Position numbers and translations under genes: made by a program. A stretch of DNA of 22,070 nucleotides from Bacteroides sp. (GTDB taxonomy: Bacteria; Bacteroidota; Bacteroidia; Bacteroidales; Bacteroidaceae): contig DXLO01000033.1 in assembly GCA_019414665.1 (NCBI GenBank), forward strand, positions 1 through 22,070, given 5' to 3'. The notes under the pieces are model-generated. The model searched no databases, had not been told where the DNA came from, and saw only the letters and a list, made by a program, of their open reading frames with translations. Shown one piece after another: positions 6,843 through 16,226 of this stretch. Each line of letters starts with the position of its first letter. The first letter of the stretch is position 1.

Positions 6843-8045
6843 TTAATTCGCCTTATATAAATCATCTAAAAATACATCCAAATATGCACCTCTCATATTT
6901 GTCTTATAGAAGCGTCCTTCTTTATCAAGAATCAGACACATCGGAATAGCCTGGATATTATATTCTTTGGCACCTGCTCCATAAATACCTCCTTCTATCC
7001 GTCCCTGTGTCCAGCTCATATTTTCTTCTTTCATGGCTTTCTGCCATTCAGACTCCTTCTCATCAAGTGAAATGCTTACAATAGCAAAATCCTTGTACTT
7101 ATCATGTATTTTACGCAAATGAGGTATTTCTCCGCGACAAGGTCCACACCAGCTTGCCCAAAACTCCAGCATGACATATTCGTTTTCCGGAATCATAGAA
7201 GAAAGTTTTACAGTCTTTCCGTTACGGTCTAAAACATCGATATCTTTATACTTCTGTCCTACAGCCAACGGACGTGCCGCTGATGCAGCAGTTGTAAAAT
7301 GTTCCAGCTCGGCAGTTCCTGCCCAATGTTTCTCAAACAAAGCCTGCATCTGGTCAATCTCCTTAACATCAGGTAAGAATTCCATACCCGAAAGATAATA
7401 CATTGCCTGATCCATCGCTACCGGAGAGTCTGCATGTTTCTTGATAAAGTCAAGCTGATACTGTAACAGCTTATCCTTCCATTTCATTTCTTCACGAGCT
7501 ATTTCCATACCAACGGCACTCACATCCTTTCCTTCCGACTCCGGTACCAAGTATTCATCTGCATAACGTTCCATCAAAGTATTCAAAGTATCAGAATATA
7601 CCTGAATCTCCTTATTCATCGTAACAAATAAATCGTGAACTGACGAACCGGTAATCTCTGGAGATTTACTCTCACGCTCGGAAGCATAATAAACTCCTGG
7701 CAATGTAGCTACATCTCCCTTATAAGTAATGTCTGAGTTCTCCAGATAAAGCATTGTACGAAACATCTTATTATGATAATCCGGCTCTTCGCCCGGCTTG
7801 TTTAAGTCGATTATTACATAATAAAGTCCCGGACGCTCTACTTTTCCTGAAAAAGTAAAACTGCCATTCTGCACCACAGTGCTATCTACCACAACCGGAT
7901 CCGACAAGTATACCGAACGTTCCAGATAAGCTTTTCCTGAAGCTGCATCACCTGTTAATGTACCTTCGATGGTATACCCATCCGTTTTACTCTGACATGA
8001 AGCCAACAAACCAGCTACCATGCCCAACAAAAAAATTTTCTTCAT
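6843..8045 (-). CDS. DUF4369/TlpA-like thioredoxin lipoprotein
   Basis: 400 residues. The lipobox LLASC puts the lipidated residue at C17. The first part (about 22-120) resembles DUF4369, beginning YTIEGTLTGDAASGKAYLER. A helical linker follows. The C-terminal third is an AhpC/TSA-TlpA thioredoxin domain with the redox motif WCGPC near residue 300 in LEFWASWCGPCRGEIPHL. The protein is likely anchored facing the periplasm and acts as a thiol-disulfide reductase or oxidase. It follows the SusD gene after 16 bases and precedes a terminator, so it is the last gene of the SusC-SusD operon. Such TlpA partners of SusCD pairs are frequent in Bacteroides, but their substrates are mostly unknown. Confidence 0.9.
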   Translation of the reverse strand: MKKIFLLGMVAGLLASCQSKTDGYTIEGTLTGDAASGKAYLERSVYLSDPVVVDSTVVQNGSFTFSGKVERPGLYYVIIDLNKPGEEPDYHNKMFRTMLYLENSDITYKGDVATLPGVYYASERESKSPEITGSSVHDLFVTMNKEIQVYSDTLNTLMERYADEYLVPESEGKDVSAVGMEIAREEMKWKDKLLQYQLDFIKKHADSPVAMDQAMYYLSGMEFLPDVKEIDQMQALFEKHWAGTAELEHFTTAASAARPLAVGQKYKDIDVLDRNGKTVKLSSMIPENEYVMLEFWASWCGPCRGEIPHLRKIHDKYKDFAIVSISLDEKESEWQKAMKEENMSWTQGRIEGGIYGAGAKEYNIQAIPMCLILDKEGRFYKTNMRGAYLDVFLDDLYKAN

Positions 8046-8061
8046 AACTATTATTCTTCAT

Positions 8062-9453
8062 TTAAGGATTTTGAACTAATAAATCATTTCCAGCAATAGC
8101 TGAACGAGGAATAGGGAGAGCCAGTCTGGTCCATGAATTAACATATCCCAATGCAACCCAATCAGTTCCGTCCAGTTTGTTATAACGTATCATGTCGAAC
8201 CAATCTTCAAAATTTTCACCGAACAGCTCCAGATATTTCTGATAAAAGACTGTCATCAGCATATCTTTGTCGGCTACATTATCAACAAAGTCCGCAGCAA
8301 ATCCTGCACGATCGGTTATCGGACGCAATGCTTCACGAGCAGCAGTAAAATCAGGAGCCGGTTTACGTATCGCAGCCTCAGCCTTCACCAAGTACATCTC
8401 CGACAGGCGAAGCATATATAAAGAGTTTCCCGGAACTTTATCCACATTATCATTCATCTGATACTTATTCATACGATACGATGAAATCATATTCTCTGCA
8501 TCAAAAGCCCATGCATAACGTTTATCTTCCGGATATAGAGCTGCTATTTTTCTCAAGGTGTTTCCTGCTCCGGCACTCCAGTCGTAACGGTATCCAGCTA
8601 CAGTCTGCTGATTGTTCATCGTATATGGATAAAACAATAAATCCGTACTTTGGAAGCTGCTAAAAATATCACCATATACAGGCTCAAGCATAATACCCTC
8701 ATCAGCCCCTTTTGTTATAACCTCATCGGCCAGTTTATATGCCTCATCAAAATTACCCATAGACAATAAGACCTTTGCCTTCAAAGCCTTTGCCGACAGA
8801 TAATTTCCATAATACATGGCTACTGTTCCCAAAGAAGAATGTTTTACCGGTAACACTTCAGCCTCTTTAAGATCATCAAGAATAGATGTGTAACACTGGC
8901 GGACAGTCGCTCTCGCTTTCGGGGTATTGTCACGCACAGGAGCGTCATGAAGCACGATACCATACTGAGAGTCCATGTTACAAAATTCACCATACAAACG
9001 TAGCAGCATAAAGTTTGCCATCGCCCGGTTGAACTTCGCTTCTCTCTGATAATTCAGATTTTCTTCTTCAGAACGTCCTTTTATATCCTTATCCAAAGCC
9101 GCCAGCACCGAATTTGCCTGATTGATTATGTAATACAAGAAGATATAAGTTTCTTCCACAATTACATTGTCATCCTGTATATCTCCAGTCAAAAAGCTTC
9201 TGGCACCACTTACACTCGAGCTTTGCATAACTCCGGTACGCAAAAACAATGCATTGTAAATAGAACTTTTCGCTCTCCAGCCTTCATAGATACCATTTAC
9301 TGCTATTTCGGCCGAACGGGCATCGGTTATGACAGTTTCATCATCCAACACATTTTCGGGATGGATATCATCAATAGGTCCCAGCAGGCTGCACGAAGCC
9401 ATTGTCAGAGAAAACATGCCTGCCACTAAACAAGATTTTATATTCAGTTTCAT
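8062..9453 (-). CDS. SusD/RagB-family outer-membrane lipoprotein
   Basis: 463 residues, slightly short for the family. The signal peptide ends LTMASC, so C21 is lipidated. The N-terminal stretch DIHPENVLDDETVITDARSAEIAVNGIYEGW is typical of SusD-like proteins, and the middle has the tetratricopeptide-like helices (YGNYLSAKALKAKVLLSMGNFDEAYKLADEVI). The C terminus contains YLVKAEAAIR and the conserved ELFGENFEDWFDMIRY block. SusD proteins cap the SusC beta-barrel at the cell surface and bind the nutrient. The gene follows susC after 13 bases. No glycoside hydrolase, sulfatase or sugar regulator is nearby, so the nutrient is unknown. Its reading frame is intact although susC is broken. Confidence 0.93.
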   Translation of the reverse strand: MKLNIKSCLVAGMFSLTMASCSLLGPIDDIHPENVLDDETVITDARSAEIAVNGIYEGWRAKSSIYNALFLRTGVMQSSSVSGARSFLTGDIQDDNVIVEETYIFLYYIINQANSVLAALDKDIKGRSEEENLNYQREAKFNRAMANFMLLRLYGEFCNMDSQYGIVLHDAPVRDNTPKARATVRQCYTSILDDLKEAEVLPVKHSSLGTVAMYYGNYLSAKALKAKVLLSMGNFDEAYKLADEVITKGADEGIMLEPVYGDIFSSFQSTDLLFYPYTMNNQQTVAGYRYDWSAGAGNTLRKIAALYPEDKRYAWAFDAENMISSYRMNKYQMNDNVDKVPGNSLYMLRLSEMYLVKAEAAIRKPAPDFTAAREALRPITDRAGFAADFVDNVADKDMLMTVFYQKYLELFGENFEDWFDMIRYNKLDGTDWVALGYVNSWTRLALPIPRSAIAGNDLLVQNP

Positions 9454-9466
9454 AAATAGTCTTTTT

Positions 9467-12400
9467 TTAGAATTGTAACTTAACTCCCAGTGAGAAGGAA
9501 CGGCTCAACGGATAAGGGTCGTTGTTAGTTCCCATACTTGTAATGCCAGTAGCAACAGTTTCCGGATCAAGTCCAGGCCATTGAGTAATCGTAAATAAAT
9601 TGGTAGCCGTCACAAAGAGTGAAGCATTACTTAAATACAATTTATTTATCCATGCCTTAGGCAATGAATACGACAGCGTAATATTCTTCATTCTCAAATA
9701 AGATGTATCAAAAACAAAACGGTCGTTCGCCATATAATTATAACTCATTGTACCTGCAACCAGACGTGCATACTTAGCATCCGTACGTTCCGGTGTCCAG
9801 GTGTTTCCGTAAAGCTCTCTGCCAACGCTTTGTCCCAAAACGCCGCTGATTTCCTCTCCTAAGTTACTATATACAGCTTCTCCTCCACAAGAGAACTGCA
9901 TAAGGAAAGACAAAGAAAGATTCTTATAAGTAAACGTATTGGTCCATCCTCCGAAGAATTTAGGTTCAGGAGTTGCTATGACTTGACGGTCGTCGGATGT
10001 AATCGTACCATTTCCGTCAGTGTCTTTCATCAGAAAATCTCCAACACCGATACCAGACTGATACTCAGCAAAACCTTTTTCTACAGCCTTTGCATTCAGT
10101 TCATTCACTTCATCCATATTTTGAACAATATGGTCAACTATATAACCTTTCACTGTTCCTGCCGGTTTTCCCACAATAAAAGCATCCTGCATGTACGAAT
10201 TGATCTGTGCATTGTTCAGCGACTCTATACGGTTACGGTTTACCGAAATATTCAAATCCGTATTCCAGGCAAAATCCTTACCACGAACAGGATAACCACC
10301 TAGCGAAACTTCCACTCCACGGTTTGACATATCGATTATATTATCGTAATAATTCGACATTCCGGATTCCAGTATATGAGGAGCAGGAGCCAGTGCACCA
10401 TCGGTATAACGATAATATGCATCCAAACTTCCGTACAAGCGGTCGCCAAAGAAAGAGAAATCCAGACCAAAATTCACTTCATTTGTCTTTTCCCAATGGA
10501 TACCACGGTTAGGAAGTAAATCCTGCAACTTGACAGACGAACTTTCTCCATACTGGCTGGATGTATAGAACTGGCGGAATGAAAAATCGGAAACATTCGT
10601 AGATCCGGTCTGTCCCCAGCTTAAACGCATCTTCAGGTTATCTATCCAGGATGCCTTTTCCATAAAAGCTTCACGGTTTATTACCCATCCGGTAGAAACT
10701 GCCGGAAAGACTCCCCACTGGTTTCCCGGACCGAATTTAGATGAAGCATCGGCACGCATACTCACTTCCAGCAGATAACGTGAGTCGTAATCGTACGACA
10801 GACGTCCATATACAGAGTTCAAACCACTCTTTGCAACGTAGTCGGAATACATCAATACAGACTGTGCTGAACCCACATTATCCAAATTATCATCATTCGG
10901 GAAGCCCTGATACATATTTGTTCCACCAGTACTGCGTGAACGGTCGGCTCCATATCCAGCCATTGCACCAAATAAGTGTTTGCCTGTATGATAGTTATAA
11001 TCTAAACGGAAATTTATCGATGTACTGGCATACTTCGAGTTGTTTGTGGTAAGCTGAGCATAATAAGGACTTCCTACCCAAATTTCCTGCAAATAACTGG
11101 GCGAAAAATAACTATTGTCATAATTATAAGAAGCCAGCGTAAAATCGGAATGGAACTTCAGGTTACGCAGCAGCTCTATGTCGACATAAACATTTCCCAT
11201 AAACTGGTCGCTTTCATATTTTGCTTTACGGTTCAGCAAAGCAACCGGATTCGGGCCACTTACATACCCTGACGGCATAAAATACAACGATCCTTTATCC
11301 AGTCGGGTATAATCACCATTCTCATCATAGACGGGCAAATCCGGACGAACCAGCCACGGATGTGTATCAGGAGCCATGATACTTTCCTGACTAGGACTAG
11401 TACGCTTTGAGTAAGAATAGCCAAGCAAAGCTCCCATACGTATGCGTTTGGTTATGTCGGTATTGACAGACAAACGTCCGCTATAAGTTTCAAGATTGTC
11501 ATTTTTGTATAAACCTTCCTGATCGATGGCATTGAAAGCAAACGAATAATCTGTTTTTTCAGATCCGCCACGAACAGAAACATTATACTGATTGGTTATT
11601 GCATTTTTATTTCTTGTTTCATCTTCCCAATTAATATTTTCCTTACCAAATGCGCTTTCGTTCAGTCCCAGGAATTTAGTATACATCAACGTATTCCAGT
11701 CGACTTCAAAATTACCGTAAGCCATCAAGATTGTCGGATCGTACATCATGCTATACTGCGTAGTCATGGTAAAATTCGCCATATCATAATTGTACGCATC
11801 CATCGTGTTACGCAAAATTTCTTCCTGCAACGAACGGAATTCCTGATTGTTCAACGGTTCAAAGACCTTTACCGGATTTGCAATGCTCAATGTATATCCG
11901 GCTTCCACAGTAGCCTTCTCTCCTTTCCGTCCATTCTTGGTAGTCACTATAATTACACCATTTGCTCCACGCGAACCATAAATAGCCGTAGCCGAAGCAT
12001 CCTTCAGTATATCAATGCTTTCAATGTCATTCGGTGCAATATTCATAAGTGGATTCAGTGCATTACTGTCGACAAACATCGGCACACCGTCTATTACATA
12101 AAGCGGAGCGTTATTTGCCGTAAGCGAGGTAGAAATCGGATAAGGGGAAGTAATACCACGTACATTGACCGTCATCGTCTCACCGGGTTCACCGCTGTTT
12201 TGTGTCACCAGCACACCTTTTATCGTTCCGCCAAGCATATCTTGAACTGTAGATGATGTTTCCGACAGTTTATTCAAATCGTCTTTCTTGACAGACGAAA
12301 TAGAACTTGTCAGGCTTTTACGGTTCTTGCTTCCGTAACCGATGACAACCACATCGTCGAGCACCTGATTATCTGATTTCAAAACAACATTTAGAACTCA

Positions 12401-12701
12401 ACCGATTTCAAGCCTATAAACGAAAATCGCAACACAGCTCTATTTCTCGGCAATGCAAGAGAATAAGCTCCGTCCATATCGGTTACAGTTCCTTCCGTAG
12501 TACCTACAACTACTACCGAAGCCCAGGTACAGGAAGTTCGCTTTCATCGGTAACCGTTCCCTTCACAACATTTTTCTGCTGATTTGCCTGTCGCACTTCC
12601 ACACTTTTGACTGTAGAACTTACTGTGGCAAAAACTGATTCCGCATGCAAGACTCCCACGCTCAGTACAGCTAAAAGATTCATCCACTTACGACCATTCA
12701 T
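9467..12701 (-). pseudogene. SusC/RagA-family TonB-dependent receptor, broken near the 5' end
   Basis: The gene starts with a signal peptide (MNGRKWMNLLAVLSVGVLHA) at 12701 and a CarboxypepD_reg-like domain (VVKGTVTDESELPVPG). Two lesions break the frame. In the GGG at 12522-12524 one G appears missing: adding it restores GASVVVVGTTEGTVTDMDG and runs on to FSFIGLKSVE. That second frame then meets TAA at 12391-12393, just before LNVVLKSDNQVLDDVVVIGYG in a third frame. About seven residues usually found there are absent, consistent with a small deletion. The rest, 9467-12382, is one long frame with the plug motifs APLYVIDGVPM and KDASATAIYGSRGANGVIIVTTK and ends SFSLGVKLQF, a full barrel. A TTG at 12380-12382 could open the long frame but would give no signal peptide. 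Confidence 0.85.
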
Positions 12702-12757
12702 ATTTTTAAATATTTAAGATATTATCCGAAAAAAGGAATTAGTTTTTGTGTTATATG

Positions 12758-12789
12758 CAAATATAAAATAACTTTAACACATAAACAAT
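12758..12789 (-). promoter_or_regulatory. predicted promoter of the susC operon
   Basis: On the minus strand there is -33 ATTG (12786-12789), a 20-base spacer and -7 TATATTTG (12758-12765), an exact TAnnTTTG match. The leader to the ATG at 12701 would be about 50 bases. Confidence 0.6.
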
Positions 12790-12908
12790 TCTTATTCTGA
12801 ATATTTTTCACATATATATAGAAAAGTTTGTTTTGCTGACATTTTGTAATCTGTTTTACTTCGGATACCCATCATGGCTTTCAGAGAAGAATTACAGCAT
12901 CAAATTAC

Positions 12909-12996
12909 CTTATCACGCTCGTGACTATAGCTTATCACGTTCGTGACGAGATATTCACACGTACGTGACAAGAGCTCACCACGTACGTGACGAGGT
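12909..12996. repeat. four tandem 22-bp units, each centred on a CACGnnCGTG palindrome
   Basis: Four back-to-back 22-bp units fill this 88-bp block. Their 10-bp cores start at 12914, 12936, 12958 and 12980, a perfect 22-bp register. Cores are CACGCTCGTG, CACGTTCGTG, CACGTACGTG and CACGTACGTG; the last two are perfect palindromes. GAC follows each core's CGT (CGTGAC in all four), and units 1 and 2 share CTTATCACG on the left. The block ends about 5 bases before the predicted hemW -33 element and lies about 120 bases upstream of the susC promoter. It is best read as a helically phased array of four dimeric protein-binding sites. The binder is unknown. Confidence 0.85.
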
Positions 12997-13000
12997 ATAT

Positions 13001-13031
13001 TTTCATATTTATAAGTTCTTCATTATTTTTG
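13001..13031 (+). promoter_or_regulatory. predicted hemW promoter
   Basis: TATTTTTG at 13024-13031 is an exact -7 element. TTTC at 13001-13004, one mismatch from TTTG, sits 19 bases upstream. The start codon at 13054 lies about 22 bases beyond the -7 box. The palindrome array ends immediately upstream. Confidence 0.5.
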
Positions 13032-13053
13032 TATCCGAAAAATAGAAAAACAA

Positions 13054-14184
13054 ATGGCAGGAATTTATCTTCATATCCCTTTTTGCAAACGTCGCTGTAT
13101 ATACTGTGACTTTTATTCTACTACCCAAAATGAAAAAAAATCCAGTTATATCAACGCTTTGTGCCGTGAACTGGAAGAAAGAAAAAACTATCTGGAAGGT
13201 GAAAAAATAGAAACAATCTATCTGGGTGGAGGAACTCCATCGCAACTGGAATATAAAGATTTTGAGCTTATTTTTCAGACACTCGGCCGACTCTACGATA
13301 TTCAGCCGAATGCAGAAATAACCATTGAGGCAAATCCTGATGACCTGACAAGTTCCTACGTCAGTATGCTACGTGAGTTTCCGTTCAACCGACTGAGTAT
13401 GGGTATCCAAACTTTTCAAGAAGATATTTTACGCCTGCTACATAGGAGGCATACTGCACAACAAGCTATTGATGCTTTCGAACGGTGCAGAAAAGCTGGA
13501 TTTAAGAATATCAGTATCGACCTCATGTATGGACTGCCGGGAGAAAGCATGCAAACCTGGGAATCAGATCTGAATCAGGCTATCCGTATGAAACCGGAAC
13601 ACATATCGGCTTATCACCTGATTTATGAAGAAGGAACTGCACTTTGGAAATTGCGTGAACAGCATCGGATGGAAGAGGCTGATGAAGAACTGAGCGTATC
13701 CTTATTCACACTACTCATTCATAAACTGAAAGAAAAAGGATACCAACATTACGAAATATCCAATTTTTGTCTGCCGGGAATGTACTCACGACATAATTCA
13801 AGTTACTGGACCGGAAAGAAGTATTTAGGATGTGGTCCCTCTGCACACTCATACAATGGCGTATCAAGACAATGGAATATATCCTCTTTAGACGAATATA
13901 TCACCAATATAAACGAGGGAGAGCCTTATTCTGAAATAGAAGAGCTGAATTTATATACACGCTATAACGATTTTGTAATTACTACCATACGTACGATGTG
14001 GGGGATGAATCTCGACATGCTGAAAAAAACATTTGGCAGCAAGCTGTACGATTATTGCCTCCGTATGGCCTACCCGCATTTACAGCAAGGTACTCTGGAA
14101 CAGCCTGAAGGAGTTTTGAAACTCACAGAAAAAGGCATTTTTATTTCCGACGGCATCATGAGCGACATGCTATGGGTAGACTGA
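13054..14184 (+). CDS. hemW: HemW-like radical SAM protein (haem chaperone)
   Basis: 376 residues, the usual HemW length. The iron-sulfur motif CxxxCxxC is C11, C15 and C18 in IPFCKRRCIYCDFYS, followed by YLGGGTPSQL and IEANPDDL. The mid-protein motif RHNSSYWTGKKYLGCGPSAHS carries HNxxYW, which separates HemW from true HemN coproporphyrinogen oxidases. HemW proteins bind haem and are thought to deliver it to target proteins; older annotations call them oxygen-independent coproporphyrinogen III oxidases. The C-terminal domain (LRTMWGMNLDML-like region) is present. The gene stands alone, divergent from susC and convergent with the lipoprotein gene at 14225. Confidence 0.93.
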   Translation: MAGIYLHIPFCKRRCIYCDFYSTTQNEKKSSYINALCRELEERKNYLEGEKIETIYLGGGTPSQLEYKDFELIFQTLGRLYDIQPNAEITIEANPDDLTSSYVSMLREFPFNRLSMGIQTFQEDILRLLHRRHTAQQAIDAFERCRKAGFKNISIDLMYGLPGESMQTWESDLNQAIRMKPEHISAYHLIYEEGTALWKLREQHRMEEADEELSVSLFTLLIHKLKEKGYQHYEISNFCLPGMYSRHNSSYWTGKKYLGCGPSAHSYNGVSRQWNISSLDEYITNINEGEPYSEIEELNLYTRYNDFVITTIRTMWGMNLDMLKKTFGSKLYDYCLRMAYPHLQQGTLEQPEGVLKLTEKGIFISDGIMSDMLWVD

Positions 14185-14224
14185 TACGGAGGGGAAGTTA
14201 TATTGAGAAAAACACTTTATTTAA

Positions 14225-14719
14225 TCAATCATTGTACTCCTCAATGCAAAAATTATTGATAGTAAAGCTGAGGGAGTCATAATTGGCACGATAGGCTACA
14301 ACACGTACAGTCATTCCATCATTGGCAGTAAGTATATATTCGTTCTTATCATTGTTCATCCGGTACCACATACCGTTCTGACCATATAAGAAACGGATTA
14401 CATTTAACCGTGAAGTATAATCCCAACTGATTTTATATTTTGCCGTTTCTCCTTTATGAAAGGAAAACGTACAGGTATGTTCATCATAATGTACATCATC
14501 CAACTCTGTTATTTCTTCTTTATAAAAATTCAGGATAGCTGCCTGCCCCAGTGAGTCGTATTCAAGCTGCACATAATTGCTTACGTCACATTTATAAGTA
14601 AAAGGTTCTCCTAAGTGCAGCTTAGGTATGGGAGTATATGCTCCTATCTCTTCTTTATTACAAGACGATACAACCAACAAAGCAAAACCGCAGCCTGCTG
14701 TCAGCAAATATTTTTTCAT
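14225..14719 (-). CDS. hypothetical lipoprotein
   Basis: 164 residues with a clear lipoprotein signal, FALLVVSSC, lipidated at C20. The acidic run after the cysteine (NKEE) resembles the surface-export signal described for Bacteroidota lipoproteins, so the mature protein may face outward. The remainder looks all-beta, with alternating strands and aromatic residues (KYKISWDYTSRLNVIRFLYG, then MWYRMNNDKNEYIL). I do not recognise a family. The group II intron ends about 22 bases upstream of its ATG, so its original promoter region has been displaced. Confidence 0.75.
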   Translation of the reverse strand: MKKYLLTAGCGFALLVVSSCNKEEIGAYTPIPKLHLGEPFTYKCDVSNYVQLEYDSLGQAAILNFYKEEITELDDVHYDEHTCTFSFHKGETAKYKISWDYTSRLNVIRFLYGQNGMWYRMNNDKNEYILTANDGMTVRVVAYRANYDSLSFTINNFCIEEYND

Positions 14720-14752
14720 GATTTCTGTATTGTTTTTAATAATCGAGTAGGA

Positions 14753-14817
14753 GGAACGGGATTAATTCCCGTTCCGACCTCTCATACCACCGTACGTGCC
14801 GTTCGGCATACGGCGGT
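14753..14817 (-). ncRNA. group II intron domains V and VI
   Basis: Domain V (14786-14817) folds ACCGCCGTATGCC against GGCACGTACGGTGGT with a short terminal loop. A CGC, as in class C catalytic triads, occurs near its 5' side where other classes have AGC. Domain VI is GGAACGGG (14775-14768) and CCCGTTCC (14760-14753) around a seven-base loop. An unpaired A at 14748 is a candidate branch point, seventh from the proposed 3' end. Confidence 0.7.
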
Positions 14818-14824
14818 TCCCTAA

Positions 14825-16226
14825 TTAACCTTTAAACACAGGATGATAGTACATCTTAAAAGTAGGGTAACCAGCTCGAAGCAAACGCTCATCCGACAAA
14901 GCCGCTTGTACAGTGGGATGACTTGCCATTCGCCAGTATTTCTTACGACAAAAGGCAGCCATTCGCACACGGCTCTCATCGGGAATAAGCTTCTTCAGAT
15001 TTCGATACCGGGTTCGGACTCGTTTCCAAGACTTCCAAATACACATCCGTATGCGATGACGGAGCCAGCCGTCCCATTCCTTTATCCTACTTTTGAGACC
15101 TGCAAACTTAAAATAGTTGAGCCAACCACGGATATACCAAGTCAAACGTTGTTTACGATATTCGGAGCTCCAGCCGTTATTACGGCTGGTGAGTTCACGT
15201 ATCTTAATCTTCATCTTCTTGATACTATCGACATGGATGTAGAATTGGCATTTGCCATTTCTACGACCAAAGGCATAGGAAAGGAATTTGATGTCACGCA
15301 TATAAGCAACATGGGTCTTATCCTTATTCACCTTTAGAAAAAGTTTCGTTTCAATAAAGGGAAGCAGATTATCCAATGTGCGTTGGGCGGAACGACGGCT
15401 TTTACAAAAGATGACCAAGTCATCAGCATACCGAACGAACAAATGCCCACGTCTCTCCAGTTCCTTGTCCAACTCATTAAGCATTATATTGCTTAATAAG
15501 GGGCTCAATGGACCACCTTGAGGAACTCCGACCGGACTGTCCTCTTTCTTGCCTCCTATAAGTACACCGGAGTTCAGATATTTATGAATCAGAGAAATGA
15601 CACGACCGTCTTTGATGGTACGTGACAGGATTGCTATCAACTTACTATGGCAGAATGTATCAAAGAATTTCTCCAAATCCATATCGACCGTGAACACATA
15701 ACCGGCAGAGATATATTCGCCACATTTTAATAACGCATCATGAGCACTACGATGAGGGCGGAAACCATAGCTGGCTGGTGAAAATTGAGGTTCATAAAGA
15801 GGTTGAAGCACTTGTGAGATGGCATTGCTGAATCAAACGGTCAACAACCGTGGGGATACCCAAGTTACGTGTCTTCCCATTCGACTTGGGAATCTCCACA
15901 CGACGCACGGGGTTCGGATGGTAGTTACCATCATAAATGGAAGTTATTAGCTTATTCTTGTGGCAACGAAGATAAGGAAGCAACTCGTCCACTTCCATAC
16001 GGTCAATGCCGCCACTACCCTTGTTACTCTTTACCTGTTTATAGGCAAGGTTTAGATTAGAAGGGGAAAGAATGTATTCCAATAACTCTCCTTTTTCCTG
16101 TTTAATGGCTGTAAGATGATTTTCAGTTATCCCAATGAAAGTCTGCATACCAATCAGCACTTCAGGTTCCACCCTCTGCGACGATTGGCCGGATAGAGTT
16201 TCTATGTTCTGCTTTCTTCCCATCAT
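14825..16226 (-). pseudogene. ltrA: group II intron reverse transcriptase/maturase, frameshifted
   Basis: Two frames together make one reverse transcriptase of about 467 residues. The N-terminal frame (16226-15792) has the RT0-RT2 region ending GIPTVVDRLIQQ. It then shifts: one extra base at 15824 (A on the plus strand) separates it from the continuation AISQVLQPLYEPQFS. The second frame (to 14825) holds YGFRPHRSAHDAL, DMDLEKFFD, PQGGPLSPLLSN, the active site RYADD and the maturase/thumb region RLTWYIRGWLNYFK. It ends at HPVFKG with no HNH endonuclease domain. The GTG at 15809-15811 in the second frame lies inside the conserved core and is not a credible start. The protein is probably inactive unless the shift is a sequencing error. 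Confidence 0.88.

Noticed and set aside
9467..12382. A 971-residue SusC protein starting at TTG 12380-12382
   Set aside because: This start would lack a signal peptide and the N-terminal extension, both of which are found just upstream in other frames, so a disrupted gene is the better reading.
12790..12908. A small RNA or extra gene between the susC promoter and the palindrome array
   Set aside because: No open frame, terminator hairpin or TAnnTTTG element was found in this AT-rich stretch.
12909..12996. The 22-bp array as a CRISPR locus
   Set aside because: Units are contiguous with no spacers, are too short, and no cas genes are present.
13054..14184. Oxygen-independent coproporphyrinogen III oxidase (HemN)
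   Set aside because: The HNxxYW motif and the length of 376 residues fit HemW instead of the longer HemN.
14184..14225. Terminator between convergent hemW and the lipoprotein gene
   Set aside because: No inverted repeat of useful length was seen in the 40-base spacer.
14843..15337. 164-residue open frame antisense to the intron reverse transcriptase
   Set aside because: It is opposite a strongly conserved reverse transcriptase sequence and shows no family features.
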